64,000 nucleotides of DNA from Chitinophaga rhizosphaerae (GTDB lineage: Bacteria; Bacteroidota; Bacteroidia; Chitinophagales; Chitinophagaceae): NCBI RefSeq assembly GCF_003958645.1, contig NZ_RXLO01000005.1, forward strand, positions 248,001 to 312,000. The letters run 5' to 3'. How positions within the stretch are numbered: the stretch's first letter is position 1; each line of letters opens with the position of its first letter. Positions 56,311 to 64,000 of the stretch are shown here, piece by piece. The position numbers were made by a program, and so were the translations under genes. The notes below the pieces were generated by a model that worked only from the letters and a program-made list of their open reading frames with translations, was not told the DNA's origin and ran no database searches.

Positions 56311-56682
56311 TTATTTCTTTTTAACGGGAATGATGCCCTTGCGGTAAAAATCGAGGGCTTCGTTCAGCATGTCCTGTAAAATTTCGATGGGAAGGTCGGC
56401 TTCCGGATCGAAGTTCATGACTTTCATCCGGGCGCGGTCTCCCTGCACGAGGCCCGGATAATCCAGCCGTTTGCCTTCTACCATACCGATGTAGGGCGTT
56501 TGCGTCTTAACGTCGGTGCGGATGTAGCAGAACATTTTCCCTTTGTAGCAATAAAACGGAATAGCGTATTTCCACTCGGCGGTGATATGCGGGTCCTGTT
56601 GCAGGATGATGGCTTGTACGGCCAGCAGGCAGCTTTTTTGCGGTTCGGGAAGGCTTTGGAAGTAGGCGTCGACTTGTTTCAT
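56311..56682 (-). CDS. DUF1801-domain protein
   Basis: A 123-residue cytoplasmic protein of the DUF1801 family (similar to YdhG). It has QVDAYFQSLPEPQKSCL, a WKYAIPFYCYKGKMFCYI core and a C-terminal MNEALDFYRKGIIPVKKK. The fold resembles a small-ligand or iron-chaperone domain, with function unknown. It is convergent with the dehydrogenase gene. I chose the ATG at 56682 as a normal start; a GTG three codons upstream exists. Confidence 0.8.
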   Translation of the reverse strand: MKQVDAYFQSLPEPQKSCLLAVQAIILQQDPHITAEWKYAIPFYCYKGKMFCYIRTDVKTQTPYIGMVEGKRLDYPGLVQGDRARMKVMNFDPEADLPIEILQDMLNEALDFYRKGIIPVKKK

Positions 56683-56794
56683 GGGGCACACTGGTGGCTT
56701 ATGGGCGGTAATTTACGGTATTCCTATGGGATGGTGGCTGAACATTTGCAGGATGGGGGTGTTGTATAGGAAAAAGCGCGATATGGTTTTTTCT

Positions 56795-57829
56795 ATGCGA
56801 ACCCTTATGATGGCGGGATTGCTGGCGGTGGCCACCCCGCTGGCGGATGCGGATGCCTGCACCCGCGTGGTGTACAAAGGATTGAACGGCACGTTGCTCA
56901 CGGCCCGGTCGATGGACTGGAAAGAAGACATTCAGACCAATCTCTGGATTTTCCCCCGGGGGATGCAGCGTACCGGGGAAACGGGTTCAAACACGGTGAA
57001 ATGGACATCCAGATACGGCAGCGTGATCGCTTCGGGGTACGATATTTCCACGACCGATGGTATGAACGAAAAGGGGCTCGTGGCCAACCTGCTCTTTCTT
57101 GCGGAGTCGGAGTACCCGCCGTTTTCAGCGGAAAAACCCGGTCTTTCCATCGCGGCCTGGTGCCAATACCTCCTCGATAATTTTGCGACGGTGAAGGAAT
57201 GTGTGGATGCCATGCGCGCGGAAACCTTCGTCATCGTGACCGACAAGATCCCGGGGATGGACAGGCTCGCCAATCTGCATATGTCGGTGTCTGACCCTTC
57301 GGGCGACAATGCCATTTTCCAGTTCATCAACGGCAAACTCGATATCCACCACAGTCATGACTACAACGTGATGACCAATTCTCCCATCTACCAGAAGCAA
57401 ATAGCGCTGAACGAATACTGGCAGGAGATCGGAGGAACGGTAATGTTGCCGGGCACCAACCGCTCGGCCGACCGCTTCGTTCGGGCTTCTTTCTATGCGC
57501 AGGCCATCCCTAAAACGGACGATACCCGGTTAGCCGTTGCGAGCGTTTTCAGCGTGATCCGGAATTGCTCCGTGCCGCTGGGGATTTCCACGCCGGGGCA
57601 GCCCAACATTTCGTCTACCCGCTGGCGCTCGGTTTCCGACCACAAAAACCGCGTGTATTATTTCGAGACCACCCGCACGCCGAATACTTTTTGGGTGGAC
57701 CTGAAGAAAGTGGATTTTTCGCCGAATTCCCCCGTGCGCAAGCTCCCCCTTACCAAAGACGAAACCTACGCCGGAGACGCGGCGAGGCAATTCGTCAAAT
57801 CCGCTCCGTTCAAGTTTATGGGAATTTGA
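56795..57829 (+). CDS. Secreted linear amide C-N hydrolase (choloylglycine hydrolase/penicillin acylase family)
   Basis: A 344-residue Ntn-hydrolase. Signal peptide cleavage after ADA would expose Cys22 (DADACTRVVYKG) as the N-terminal nucleophile. The next motif TARSMDWKED has the conserved Arg and Asp of the family; later residues include the GLVANLLFLAESEYP segment and an arginine in SSTRWRSVSD. Members hydrolyse penicillin V, bile salts or N-acyl homoserine lactones. The likely location is the periplasm. An alternative start lies at 56783. It is convergent with the DUF1905 gene. Confidence 0.82.
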   Translation: MRTLMMAGLLAVATPLADADACTRVVYKGLNGTLLTARSMDWKEDIQTNLWIFPRGMQRTGETGSNTVKWTSRYGSVIASGYDISTTDGMNEKGLVANLLFLAESEYPPFSAEKPGLSIAAWCQYLLDNFATVKECVDAMRAETFVIVTDKIPGMDRLANLHMSVSDPSGDNAIFQFINGKLDIHHSHDYNVMTNSPIYQKQIALNEYWQEIGGTVMLPGTNRSADRFVRASFYAQAIPKTDDTRLAVASVFSVIRNCSVPLGISTPGQPNISSTRWRSVSDHKNRVYYFETTRTPNTFWVDLKKVDFSPNSPVRKLPLTKDETYAGDAARQFVKSAPFKFMGI

Positions 57830-57835
57830 TCCGCG

Positions 57836-58150
57836 TCAGCGGCGCTCTTCCAGCACAACTGTCACCGTGTCGCCGGCAGATTTGCCCAGCACATCGCGCA
57901 GTTCGGCTTTGACGGGCAATTTGTGCGTACCGTTCCCCAGCGCCATGAAAGCGCTTTGGAACGGGTGCCCGTCTATCTTTCCGCTGACTTTTACCAGTCC
58001 GCGCGTGCCGAAGAACGCAACGGAATCCGGCCAGACGAGGTACGTCCACCCGCCTTTGTTCTCACTTTTCAGCAATTTTCCCCGGAAACGGGCGTCGATC
58101 TTCCCTTTTTTGGGAGCGGTTGGGGGAAAAGAAGATGCGGTATTTTTCAT
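57836..58150 (-). CDS. DUF1905-domain protein
   Basis: A small, 104-residue protein with the DUF1905 core: [20 protein letters not shown], then [19 protein letters not shown] and [18 protein letters not shown]. The domain is often found with YdeI-type proteins and has no known function. The ATG at 58150 gives a typical length; the frame extends 24 codons further upstream with unconserved sequence. Confidence 0.78.
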   Translation of the reverse strand: MKNTASSFPPTAPKKGKIDARFRGKLLKSENKGGWTYLVWPDSVAFFGTRGLVKVSGKIDGHPFQSAFMALGNGTHKLPVKAELRDVLGKSAGDTVTVVLEERR

Positions 58151-58261
58151 GACGAAAGATGTTAATTGCTTCCCTCCGAAATTACCGCATTTCTGAACTA
58201 TAACGCGGGCGGAACGCGCCAATCCTAATGGTAGATCGCGCCACTGCCCGCGATGTTGCCG

Positions 58262-59338
58262 TTACTCCAGCCGGGCTTTCACGCCCCATCCCCCGAAATC
58301 TTCCGAAACCGCGATCCACACTTCATTCTGGCCTTTCTTCAGATCGAGCCACACGGCATCGAAATAGCCGATGGTACCCAGGAAACGGTAATCCCTCGAC
58401 ATGAAATTGTCTGCCCCGGCATACAGCAGTTTCCCGTTGAGGAACAGCCGCGCCCGGTCCGAAAAACCGAAAGTGAACTTCCGGACCGTGTCGCGATCGG
58501 CATGGATCACCGTTTTCACGAATACCGTGTTGGTGTCTTTGGATATGCCGTGGAGGATAGACAGGTCTGTAGTCCCCATTTCATCTGCGGCCAGTTTTTC
58601 CCAGGAAAGTGTAGAATGGAGGGCGGAGGAGAGGCGGGTTTCGCTGGCGAGCAGTTTTTCGGGGAAGGGAGACGATACTTCCCACCCCGCAATGGTGCCT
58701 GCAGGAAGGGGCGCAACGGGGCGGGGCTTGCTTTTGATGGGCAATCCGTTTTCGGGCGTAACGCTGACGTTGGCGTACCAGGCGTCTTCCGGCGCGAGGT
58801 TCGTCAGGGCGATCATACCCGCAGCCGGCGAACGCTTCAGTTTGGAAATGAAAAGCACCGGCTCGGGATTGTCGTCGAAAAATACTTCCGCCTGCCGGTC
58901 GTTCACGACGATGGTGACGTGCAGCCAGCGGTCGAACGGAAGAGGCGCGGCATTCGTGAACCCCGGGCCATGGTACAATTGCCAGCCGCCGATACCGTTA
59001 TACACGGGCATGTATTGCATGGCATCGGGGTTGCCGCTTTGGTGCGGCCGGATGTAAAATTCTTCGAAATCGTCCTGCCCCTGAATGCGGAACCGGATGG
59101 AAGGGAAATAACGGGCCTGCTTGATGGAAATGTCGAAGCGGATGGTGCCGTTCGTGAAATTTGCGTCTGCCAGCACCGCGCTGCCCTGGTTCAGGCGGAG
59201 CGCGTTTTTGCCCATCCGGATTTCCGGGACGGTAGTTTTACCGTAGAATTTCCAGCGGGGGGAGTCGAAGGGCACCGGCGTTCCGGCAACGGCGGCCTGG
59301 GCGGCAAGACAAAGAAAAATAACTAGGATGCGATGCAT
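58262..59338 (-). CDS. Secreted concanavalin-A-like/LamG protein of unknown function
   Basis: A 358-residue exported protein with a signal peptide (IFLCLAAQAAVA). The N-terminal ~190 residues look like a jelly-roll lectin or LamG-like domain: NFTNGTIRFDISIKQARYFP, then FRIQGQDDFEEFYIRPHQSG and DRWLHVTIVVNDRQAEVFFD. The rest (about 215-358) has another beta-rich domain ending in YFDAVWLDLKKGQNEVWIAV, resembling a galactose-binding fold. It may bind a glycan or be a glycosidase-like lectin. It is divergent from the DNA-binding/membrane protein at 59468, whose C-terminal half has a similar strand pattern. Confidence 0.65.
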   Translation of the reverse strand: MHRILVIFLCLAAQAAVAGTPVPFDSPRWKFYGKTTVPEIRMGKNALRLNQGSAVLADANFTNGTIRFDISIKQARYFPSIRFRIQGQDDFEEFYIRPHQSGNPDAMQYMPVYNGIGGWQLYHGPGFTNAAPLPFDRWLHVTIVVNDRQAEVFFDDNPEPVLFISKLKRSPAAGMIALTNLAPEDAWYANVSVTPENGLPIKSKPRPVAPLPAGTIAGWEVSSPFPEKLLASETRLSSALHSTLSWEKLAADEMGTTDLSILHGISKDTNTVFVKTVIHADRDTVRKFTFGFSDRARLFLNGKLLYAGADNFMSRDYRFLGTIGYFDAVWLDLKKGQNEVWIAVSEDFGGWGVKARLE

Positions 59339-59467
59339 GTGTTGAAATTTGTAATATTGGGATAGCGATTACCGGCAAGATAGATTCCCCGAAAGTTGTA
59401 ACCCGAGCAGCCGCGGACCAATCGCGTTCAAAACAGGTTCAAGAACTTAATTAATTGATTATCAATT

Positions 59468-60745
59468 GTGAATAACCAGGAGATTTTGCAGGAATGTTGC
59501 CGGCAGATTGAAGCCCGGATGGGCTGGGGCTGCAGCTCCGAATGGCAGCGGGGGGATTTCGAGACCCTTTCCGCCCGGATCCAGGAAGAAACCGGCGTGC
59601 TTCTCAGCGTGAGCACGCTCAAACGGGTATGGGGGAAAGTGAAATACGACAGCCTGCCGTCGCTCACGACGCTGAATACCCTGGCGCGGTTTGCCGGGCA
59701 TGGCGGATGGCGGGAGCTGAAGCAGCAGTTTTCGAATGGCGATGTGCAGGAAAGGGAATCGCCGTTGCAGGAGGCGGAGCCCCGGCGCAGCAACCGGCTG
59801 TTATGGGCCGGGCTCGGCTGCCTGTTCGTGCTGTTGGGGATATGGATGGGCGTCCGCTGGCTGAAAGGCCAACCGGTGCGGGCCAGGGGGATCTATACTT
59901 TTTCCATGGAGCCGCTGGCGGATGGGATTCCCAATTCCGTCGTGTTCCATTACGATGCCCGCGCCGCCGGCGACGATTCGGTGTTTTTCCAGCAGTCGTG
60001 GGACCCGCGCCGCCGTGTGGCCGTGCCGGCAACCGGGAATGTATATACGTCGATCTACTATTTTCCCGGCCATTTCAAGGCGAAGCTCATCGTGGGCAAA
60101 GACATTGTGAAGGAACAGGAATTGCTCATCCGTTCCGGCGGATGGCTTACGGCCGTGGAGCAGGAGCATCCCGTGCCGGTATATTATTCCAATGCCGAAA
60201 CGGTCCATGACGGCGCCTGGCGGTTGACCGCGCAGCAGCTGGAAGCCCGCAACATCCCCCTTCAACCCAAACCGCCCGTTACCAAACTGTTCTATATCGA
60301 AGATATGAAAGGCCTCAGCGCCGACGATTTTACGTTCGAAGCCACGCTGCGCAACGAATTCGTGCAAGGCTCGGCGATCTGCGGCGGCATTAGGATCGTG
60401 CTGCATGGTACGGAAAGCGCGCACATCATTCCCCTGGCGAAGCCGGGTTGCGTAGGCGATATGTTCCTCATGATAGGAGACACGTCGTTCCTGGCCACCA
60501 ACGCCGATCTTTCACGCCTGGGCTGCGACGTGAGCCAATGGGTGAAGCTCCGGTATGAAGTAAACAACCGCCATGCGAAGGTGTTCGTGAACGGCAAGGA
60601 AGCCTTCCGGCATACGTATGTCAAAAGCGTGGGCGAACTGGTGGGCCTGAACATCAGCTTCGTCGGCACCGGTGCCGTGGATTCCGTAGCGTTCTCCCGG
60701 CCCGATGGCGCGCCGGTTTTTACGGAAACGTTTGAACGGCGATGA
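59468..60745 (+). CDS. Putative membrane-tethered DNA-binding protein with lectin-like periplasmic domain
   Basis: A 425-residue protein with a GTG start at 59468. The N-terminal ~90 residues look like a helix-turn-helix: FETLSARIQEETGVLLSVST, then LKRVWGKVKYDSLPSLTTLN and ARFAGHGGW. One membrane helix lies at about 111-130 (LLWAGLGCLFVLLGIWMGV). The periplasmic part has strands typical of concanavalin-like domains (FTFEATLRNEFVQGSAICGG, VKLRYEVNNRHAKVFVNGKE). This resembles a one-component, membrane-bound transcription regulator. It is divergent from the lectin-like gene by 129 nt, so it may control it. The domain assignment is by inspection only. Confidence 0.65.
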   Translation: MNNQEILQECCRQIEARMGWGCSSEWQRGDFETLSARIQEETGVLLSVSTLKRVWGKVKYDSLPSLTTLNTLARFAGHGGWRELKQQFSNGDVQERESPLQEAEPRRSNRLLWAGLGCLFVLLGIWMGVRWLKGQPVRARGIYTFSMEPLADGIPNSVVFHYDARAAGDDSVFFQQSWDPRRRVAVPATGNVYTSIYYFPGHFKAKLIVGKDIVKEQELLIRSGGWLTAVEQEHPVPVYYSNAETVHDGAWRLTAQQLEARNIPLQPKPPVTKLFYIEDMKGLSADDFTFEATLRNEFVQGSAICGGIRIVLHGTESAHIIPLAKPGCVGDMFLMIGDTSFLATNADLSRLGCDVSQWVKLRYEVNNRHAKVFVNGKEAFRHTYVKSVGELVGLNISFVGTGAVDSVAFSRPDGAPVFTETFERR

Positions 60746-60773
60746 ATTTGGGTTTTAACCCATCAGCAATTCA

Positions 60774-61583
60774 TCATTCCGGATTCATCCCGCTTACAGC
60801 CAGTAAATACATTTGCATGGATTTTCCCGGTCCGGCGAGCCACGCATTGTAATCGGCGATCGCGGCCAGGCGCTCTTCTTCGGTGATATATCCGTCGTTC
60901 ACGAGCTGTGTGCCGCGAGTGGCGGCTACTTTGGTCCAGATGCCGGCGGTGGCTTCGAAGTTGGGATCGCCGGCGGAGGAGGTTTCGTGGAAGGGTTGAA
61001 TGGTGATGTGGAGGAACCCGGCTTCGCGGAAAAGATGCACCAGCCGGTCGGCGATGCCGTTATCGAAGCCCGCGTCTTTCCGCCATTGGAGGAACGCGTC
61101 GTAGAACCGGCGCATGGATGGCGGCGGCGCGGGGTCCCAGGATATTTTTTCGTGGTTGTAATCGAGGATGGAAACGATGCCGCCGGGTTGAAGGACGGCT
61201 TTCATGCAACGGAGCGTTTGGAGCGGGTTGGGCAGCCATTGCAAAACACGCGCGGCGGAAACGAGCCCGAACTTTTCGGCGGGCGTGTAGTCGTGTATGT
61301 CGGCCACTTCGAAATGCAGTCCGGGTACTTCGGCGAATTGTTGTCGGGCTTGCCGGATGAGGGTTTCGCCGGTATCGATGCCTGTAACGCTGCCGCCTGG
61401 CGCTACGCGCGCCGCGATCCCTGCGGTGATGGCGCCCGTTCCGCATCCGGCGTCGAGCACGCGGAGTCCGGGCCGGAGCAGGGGCAGGAGGTTGCGGTTG
61501 TCTGTTTCGACGGTCCTGCGGTCGAGGACGGAATTGGTACCTTCGGGCATGCGGGCCCGGTCTGTAGCTACGGAATCGCTCAT
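60774..61583 (-). CDS. Class I SAM-dependent methyltransferase (UbiE/ArsM-like)
   Basis: A 269-residue methyltransferase with motif I RVLDAGCGTGAITAGIAARV, acidic motif II VTGIDTG, and a later FGLVSAARVLQWLPNP typical of small-molecule or ubiquinone-type methyltransferases. The C-terminal half carries EKISWDPAPPPSMRRFYDAF and ends in NAWLAGPGKSMQMYLL. The substrate is unknown. It is convergent with the gene at 59468, the two stop codons 28 nt apart. Confidence 0.85.
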   Translation of the reverse strand: MSDSVATDRARMPEGTNSVLDRRTVETDNRNLLPLLRPGLRVLDAGCGTGAITAGIAARVAPGGSVTGIDTGETLIRQARQQFAEVPGLHFEVADIHDYTPAEKFGLVSAARVLQWLPNPLQTLRCMKAVLQPGGIVSILDYNHEKISWDPAPPPSMRRFYDAFLQWRKDAGFDNGIADRLVHLFREAGFLHITIQPFHETSSAGDPNFEATAGIWTKVAATRGTQLVNDGYITEEERLAAIADYNAWLAGPGKSMQMYLLAVSGMNPE

Positions 61584-61676
61584 GAATAAGGGTTTGCGTC
61601 AATTTACACTGTTTTTCGCGGATTATCCCCGTTTTCGCGAGCCCTTGCCAGGTAATTGCTTTTTGCCGTAAACGCA

Positions 61677-61705
61677 AAAAAGGAGCGTATGCGGCGCTCC
61701 TTTTT
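61677..61705 (-). terminator. Intrinsic terminator after the tail-fibre-like gene
   Basis: An 11-bp stem (AAAAGGAGCG and its complement, loop TATGCGG) is flanked by A and T runs, 21 nt after the stop codon on the minus strand. It sits in the 142-nt gap before the methyltransferase gene; nothing else was seen there. Confidence 0.85.
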
Positions 61706-61725
61706 CCCGGGTTATGGCTAATGAA

Positions 61726-62835
61726 TTATTTCTTTTCCAGGTTGTCGAGGCGCCGGCGGATGTCGTCGTTTTCGCGCTGGAGGCGTTCGTTGTTCGCTGT
61801 CATGTCGATGAGGTAAAGGGTCAGCTCTTCGACTTTCTGCAGGAGTTTGGCGTTCATTTCGCCGAGGTCTTGTCCGTTTTTGGCGATTTCCGCTTCGGTA
61901 GGGATCCCGGGCAGGTGGCCTTTGGATCGGATATGCGCGACCACATCCTCGAGCGATGGTAATTTATATTCGGGTTTGAACACGAAATCCGGCCAGGGCG
62001 AAGATTGCGTCACTTTCACTTTCCTGGCGGCAATGGTGCCTTCCACGGCGAGTTTGTTGGTGCCGGGATTGGTGGTGCCGATGCCGACGTTGCCGTTGGC
62101 TTTTACGATCATCATCGGAGTAGTGGCGTTGATGACGGAGAAAACGTTGCCATACACCAATGCCGTACCCGCTTTTGATACACCCTGTGCCATGACAGCA
62201 GCCGCATGAGGTTCTGCGCTGGAAACGATGTCTTCAATTTCGCCACCAACAATGAATCCCAGCGGGCGGTTACCTGTTAATCCCCTTCCCCGGATCGTGG
62301 GTAGAAATTGGCCGGGTGTGCTGGTACCGTTCAAGAATCTAACGTACGCGGAATCGTAATGATGATCGCTGGTCGTGATCATCAAGGGTTGGGAATTGGA
62401 TGGCGCTGAAATGTGCATATGCGCGGCGGGATTGGAGGTACCGATCCCTATCCGGCCGTTGCCGGTGATGATCATCCGTACAGGGGCCGCTTCTCCCGCG
62501 CCGCGGCCGGTTTCAAAGAAAATATTGTTGTTCAGCCCTGCAGTACTGATATGAAAATTGGTATGGCTTTCCAGTAAATTGGCATTATTGTGATTAGGCA
62601 CCCAGTGGTTATTACTGGCTGTACCTATGTACATGGTCGAATTAGGGATCCCGTTATGCTGCAAGAAGAACAAACTGGGTTGTGCCGGATCAGTCGAGAA
62701 AAGGTTGATACGATGTGTCAGCGAGGTAGTTGTACCGATGCCGATATTACCCGTCGCGTCCAGTTTGTTAGAGAGTTGCGCCATCGTCAAAACAGGAGCG
62801 GCGACCGCGGCAAGGAGGAAAAGGATTTTTTTCAT
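61726..62835 (-). CDS. Secreted tail-fibre-like repeat protein
   Basis: A 369-residue exported protein with a signal peptide (ILFLLAAVAAPVLTMAQ). It has repeats with the GNxGIGTTxP signature (TGNIGIGTTTSLTHRI, NGRIGIGTSNPAAHMHI, NGNVGIGTTNPGTNKL), as in phage tail fibres and related Bacteroidota surface proteins. The C-terminus has LPSLEDVVAHIRSKGHLPGI and a coiled coil (KLLQKVEELTLYLIDMTANN). The peptidase-S74 motif of autoprocessed fibres was not seen clearly. Likely it is an extracellular structural or adhesive protein, with no phage genes around. Confidence 0.8.
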   Translation of the reverse strand: MKKILFLLAAVAAPVLTMAQLSNKLDATGNIGIGTTTSLTHRINLFSTDPAQPSLFFLQHNGIPNSTMYIGTASNNHWVPNHNNANLLESHTNFHISTAGLNNNIFFETGRGAGEAAPVRMIITGNGRIGIGTSNPAAHMHISAPSNSQPLMITTSDHHYDSAYVRFLNGTSTPGQFLPTIRGRGLTGNRPLGFIVGGEIEDIVSSAEPHAAAVMAQGVSKAGTALVYGNVFSVINATTPMMIVKANGNVGIGTTNPGTNKLAVEGTIAARKVKVTQSSPWPDFVFKPEYKLPSLEDVVAHIRSKGHLPGIPTEAEIAKNGQDLGEMNAKLLQKVEELTLYLIDMTANNERLQRENDDIRRRLDNLEKK

Positions 62836-62907
62836 AAATACAGGGCGTATTTTATTGGTTAACGTTTAAGTGGCCAAAATACGCTTTTTCCTCCTGTCTA
62901 CCACTTA

Positions 62908-63612
62908 TCATTTCTTCAACAACCTGTCCCGCAGCAACCGCTCCAGCACCGTATCCCGCAACGTCCTCGACAATGGCACCTGCAGCTTTCCCAACGCGAT
63001 TACGTTTCCTTCGATACCAGTGATTTTCCTGGTATTGATGATGTAGGATTTGTGGGTTTGGAGGAAAGGCGGATCTGGAAGATGCTCCAGCACCGATTTC
63101 AATGTGGCATGGGTGATATATGAGCCTTGCAGGGTATGGATGCGGACGTAGTTTTCCATGCTTTCCACATATAAAATGTCCGCCCACTGGATACGGACGA
63201 ACTTGTCGTCTGTCCGGATGAAAAGATGGTCTTCAACAGGTGTGGCGGGTTGTGCGGAAAGGAGGTCGTGTGCGCGGTTCGCGGCTTTGAGGAACCGTTC
63301 GAAGGTGACGGGTTTCAGGAGGTAATCTACCGCTTCCAATTCGAAGCCTTTTAGCGCGTATTGTTCGAAGGCCGTCGTGAATATGACTTTCGGCGGCCGC
63401 TGGAGGCTTTTCAGCAAGTCGATGCCGCTGAGGTAGGGCATCTCGATGTCGAGGAATACGAGGTCGACCTGGGTGGTGCGCAGCAGCTCGTTCAGGGCCA
63501 TGGCGTTTTCGCAAACGCCGGCCAGTTCCAGGAACGGGACCTGTTCCACATATCCTTTGAGGCCTTTGCGGGCCTGCGGTTCATCGTCGGTGATCGCGCA
63601 GCGGATCTTCAT
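62908..63612 (-). CDS. LytTR-family response regulator
   Basis: A 234-residue response regulator. The receiver domain (about 1-120) has acidic residues Asp9/Asp10 in ITDDEP, the phosphoacceptor Asp55 (LVFLDIEMPYLSG), Thr80 in VIFTTAF and Lys100 in DYLLKPV. The LytTR DNA-binding domain is at about 135-232, with RIQWADILYVESMENYVRI, THATLKSVLEHLP and QTHKSYIINTRKITGIEG. LytTR regulators often control cell-surface or polysaccharide genes. It overlaps the downstream end of the histidine-kinase gene by 4 nt, so both are one operon. Confidence 0.93.
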   Translation of the reverse strand: MKIRCAITDDEPQARKGLKGYVEQVPFLELAGVCENAMALNELLRTTQVDLVFLDIEMPYLSGIDLLKSLQRPPKVIFTTAFEQYALKGFELEAVDYLLKPVTFERFLKAANRAHDLLSAQPATPVEDHLFIRTDDKFVRIQWADILYVESMENYVRIHTLQGSYITHATLKSVLEHLPDPPFLQTHKSYIINTRKITGIEGNVIALGKLQVPLSRTLRDTVLERLLRDRLLKK

Positions 63613-64000
63613 AACTGGATTTTTAATGTCACGGAATAGGCTTCGGGCCGGTCGTCGGTGTCGAGGGAATGGCGGCCGGGATACAGCAGCGCGAGCCTTC
63701 TGCGGAGGTTCTCCAGGCCGATGCCTCCGTCTTTCACCACCGTGGCGATGGGCGGTTTGGCGTTGGCGGCCTTGAAAACGAGTTGCCCGTTTTCCAGCGA
63801 CGCTTCTATCTTTATCCAGTAATCGCCGCCGGCATATTTGAACGCGTTTTCGACGAGGGGCAGGAGCAGCAGCGGGTACACGGGCTGATCGTTGAGTTGG
63901 TCGCTGAAAGAGACCTCCAGCCGCAGGTGCGCGTTCATCCGCTCGCGCTGCAACCCGATGTAGGCGTCCAGGTGCTGGAGCTCCCGGTAGACGGGCACCG
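63609..64000 (-). CDS. LytS-type sensor histidine kinase (partial, cut at the window edge)
   Basis: The C-terminal ~130 residues of a histidine kinase; the N-terminus lies beyond the right edge. Visible are the post-His segment VYRELQHLDAYIGLQRERM, the N-box LLPLVENAFKYAGG and a G-box GGIGLENLRRRLALLYPG. The His box itself is outside the window. This type (HisKA_7TM/LytS) pairs with LytTR regulators in Bacteroidota. The frame is open to the window end. Confidence 0.9.
   Translation of the reverse strand, partial: VPVYRELQHLDAYIGLQRERMNAHLRLEVSFSDQLNDQPVYPLLLLPLVENAFKYAGGDYWIKIEASLENGQLVFKAANAKPPIATVVKDGGIGLENLRRRLALLYPGRHSLDTDDRPEAYSVTLKIQL

Overview
The window looks like a chromosomal segment of a Chitinophaga-like member of the Bacteroidota (Chitinophagaceae). 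The basis is three SusC/SusD outer-membrane pairs, two FecI-type sigma/FecR anti-sigma systems, lipoprotein signal peptides with lipobox cysteines, TAnnTTTG-like promoters, LytTR signalling, FtsX-type permease pairs, and GC-rich codons in AT-rich intergenic DNA. No transposase, phage gene or CRISPR array was seen.

Layout. 1-1038: degraded DNA with a possible remnant of a thioredoxin-like gene. 1039-2340: CNNM/CorC membrane protein. 2406-10268: ECF sigma divergent from FecR, then SusC1/SusD1 and a small secreted protein. 10532-17994: a second sigma, FecR, SusC2/SusD2 and a lipoprotein. 18055-22055: overlapping GH35-like and GH110-like glycosidases for galactose-capped glycans. 22131-22643: small membrane protein. 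22812-28484: an unusual module with two RlaP-type nucleotidyltransferases, a RING-like/TerD-like protein and a tRNA-like gene with an interrupted anticodon region, all divergent from a WYL regulator. 28764-32858: ROK regulator, a DUF4157-DUF922 metalloprotease-like protein and a TonB-type protein. 32982-46057: a sialic-acid utilisation locus with a GntR/FCD regulator, SusC3/SusD3, two sialidases, an N-acetylneuraminate lyase, a PKD-LamG lipoprotein, a NanM-like mutarotase and an MFS transporter. 46081-48009: methyltransferase, PepSY-like protein and esterase. 48279-53108: two FtsX-type ABC permeases. 53479-62835: D-lactate dehydrogenase-like fusion, Ntn hydrolase and assorted small genes. 62908-64000: LytTR response regulator and its partial histidine kinase.

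How the genes fit together. In the sialic-acid locus the surface lipoproteins cut sialic acid from glycoconjugates, SusC3/D3 imports product, NanM equilibrates anomers, the MFS protein carries the sugar into the cytoplasm and the lyase splits it. The GH35/GH110 pair would then attack galactose residues on similar animal-type glycans. SusC1 and SusC2 carry STN signalling domains and sit beside sigma/FecR genes, so they are probably induced by their ligands through a transmembrane cascade. Both are preceded by a similar hairpin 93-94 nt before the start codon.

The most novel part is 22812-28484. A tRNA-like gene with normal acceptor, D and T arms has 69 nt where about 22 are expected. It lies upstream of a RING/TerD gene and two nucleotidyltransferase genes of a family linked to RNA repair. 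The divergent intergenic region has five copies of a decamer that overlap or adjoin both candidate promoters. I read this as an inducible RNA-repair or tRNA-processing system of uncertain function.
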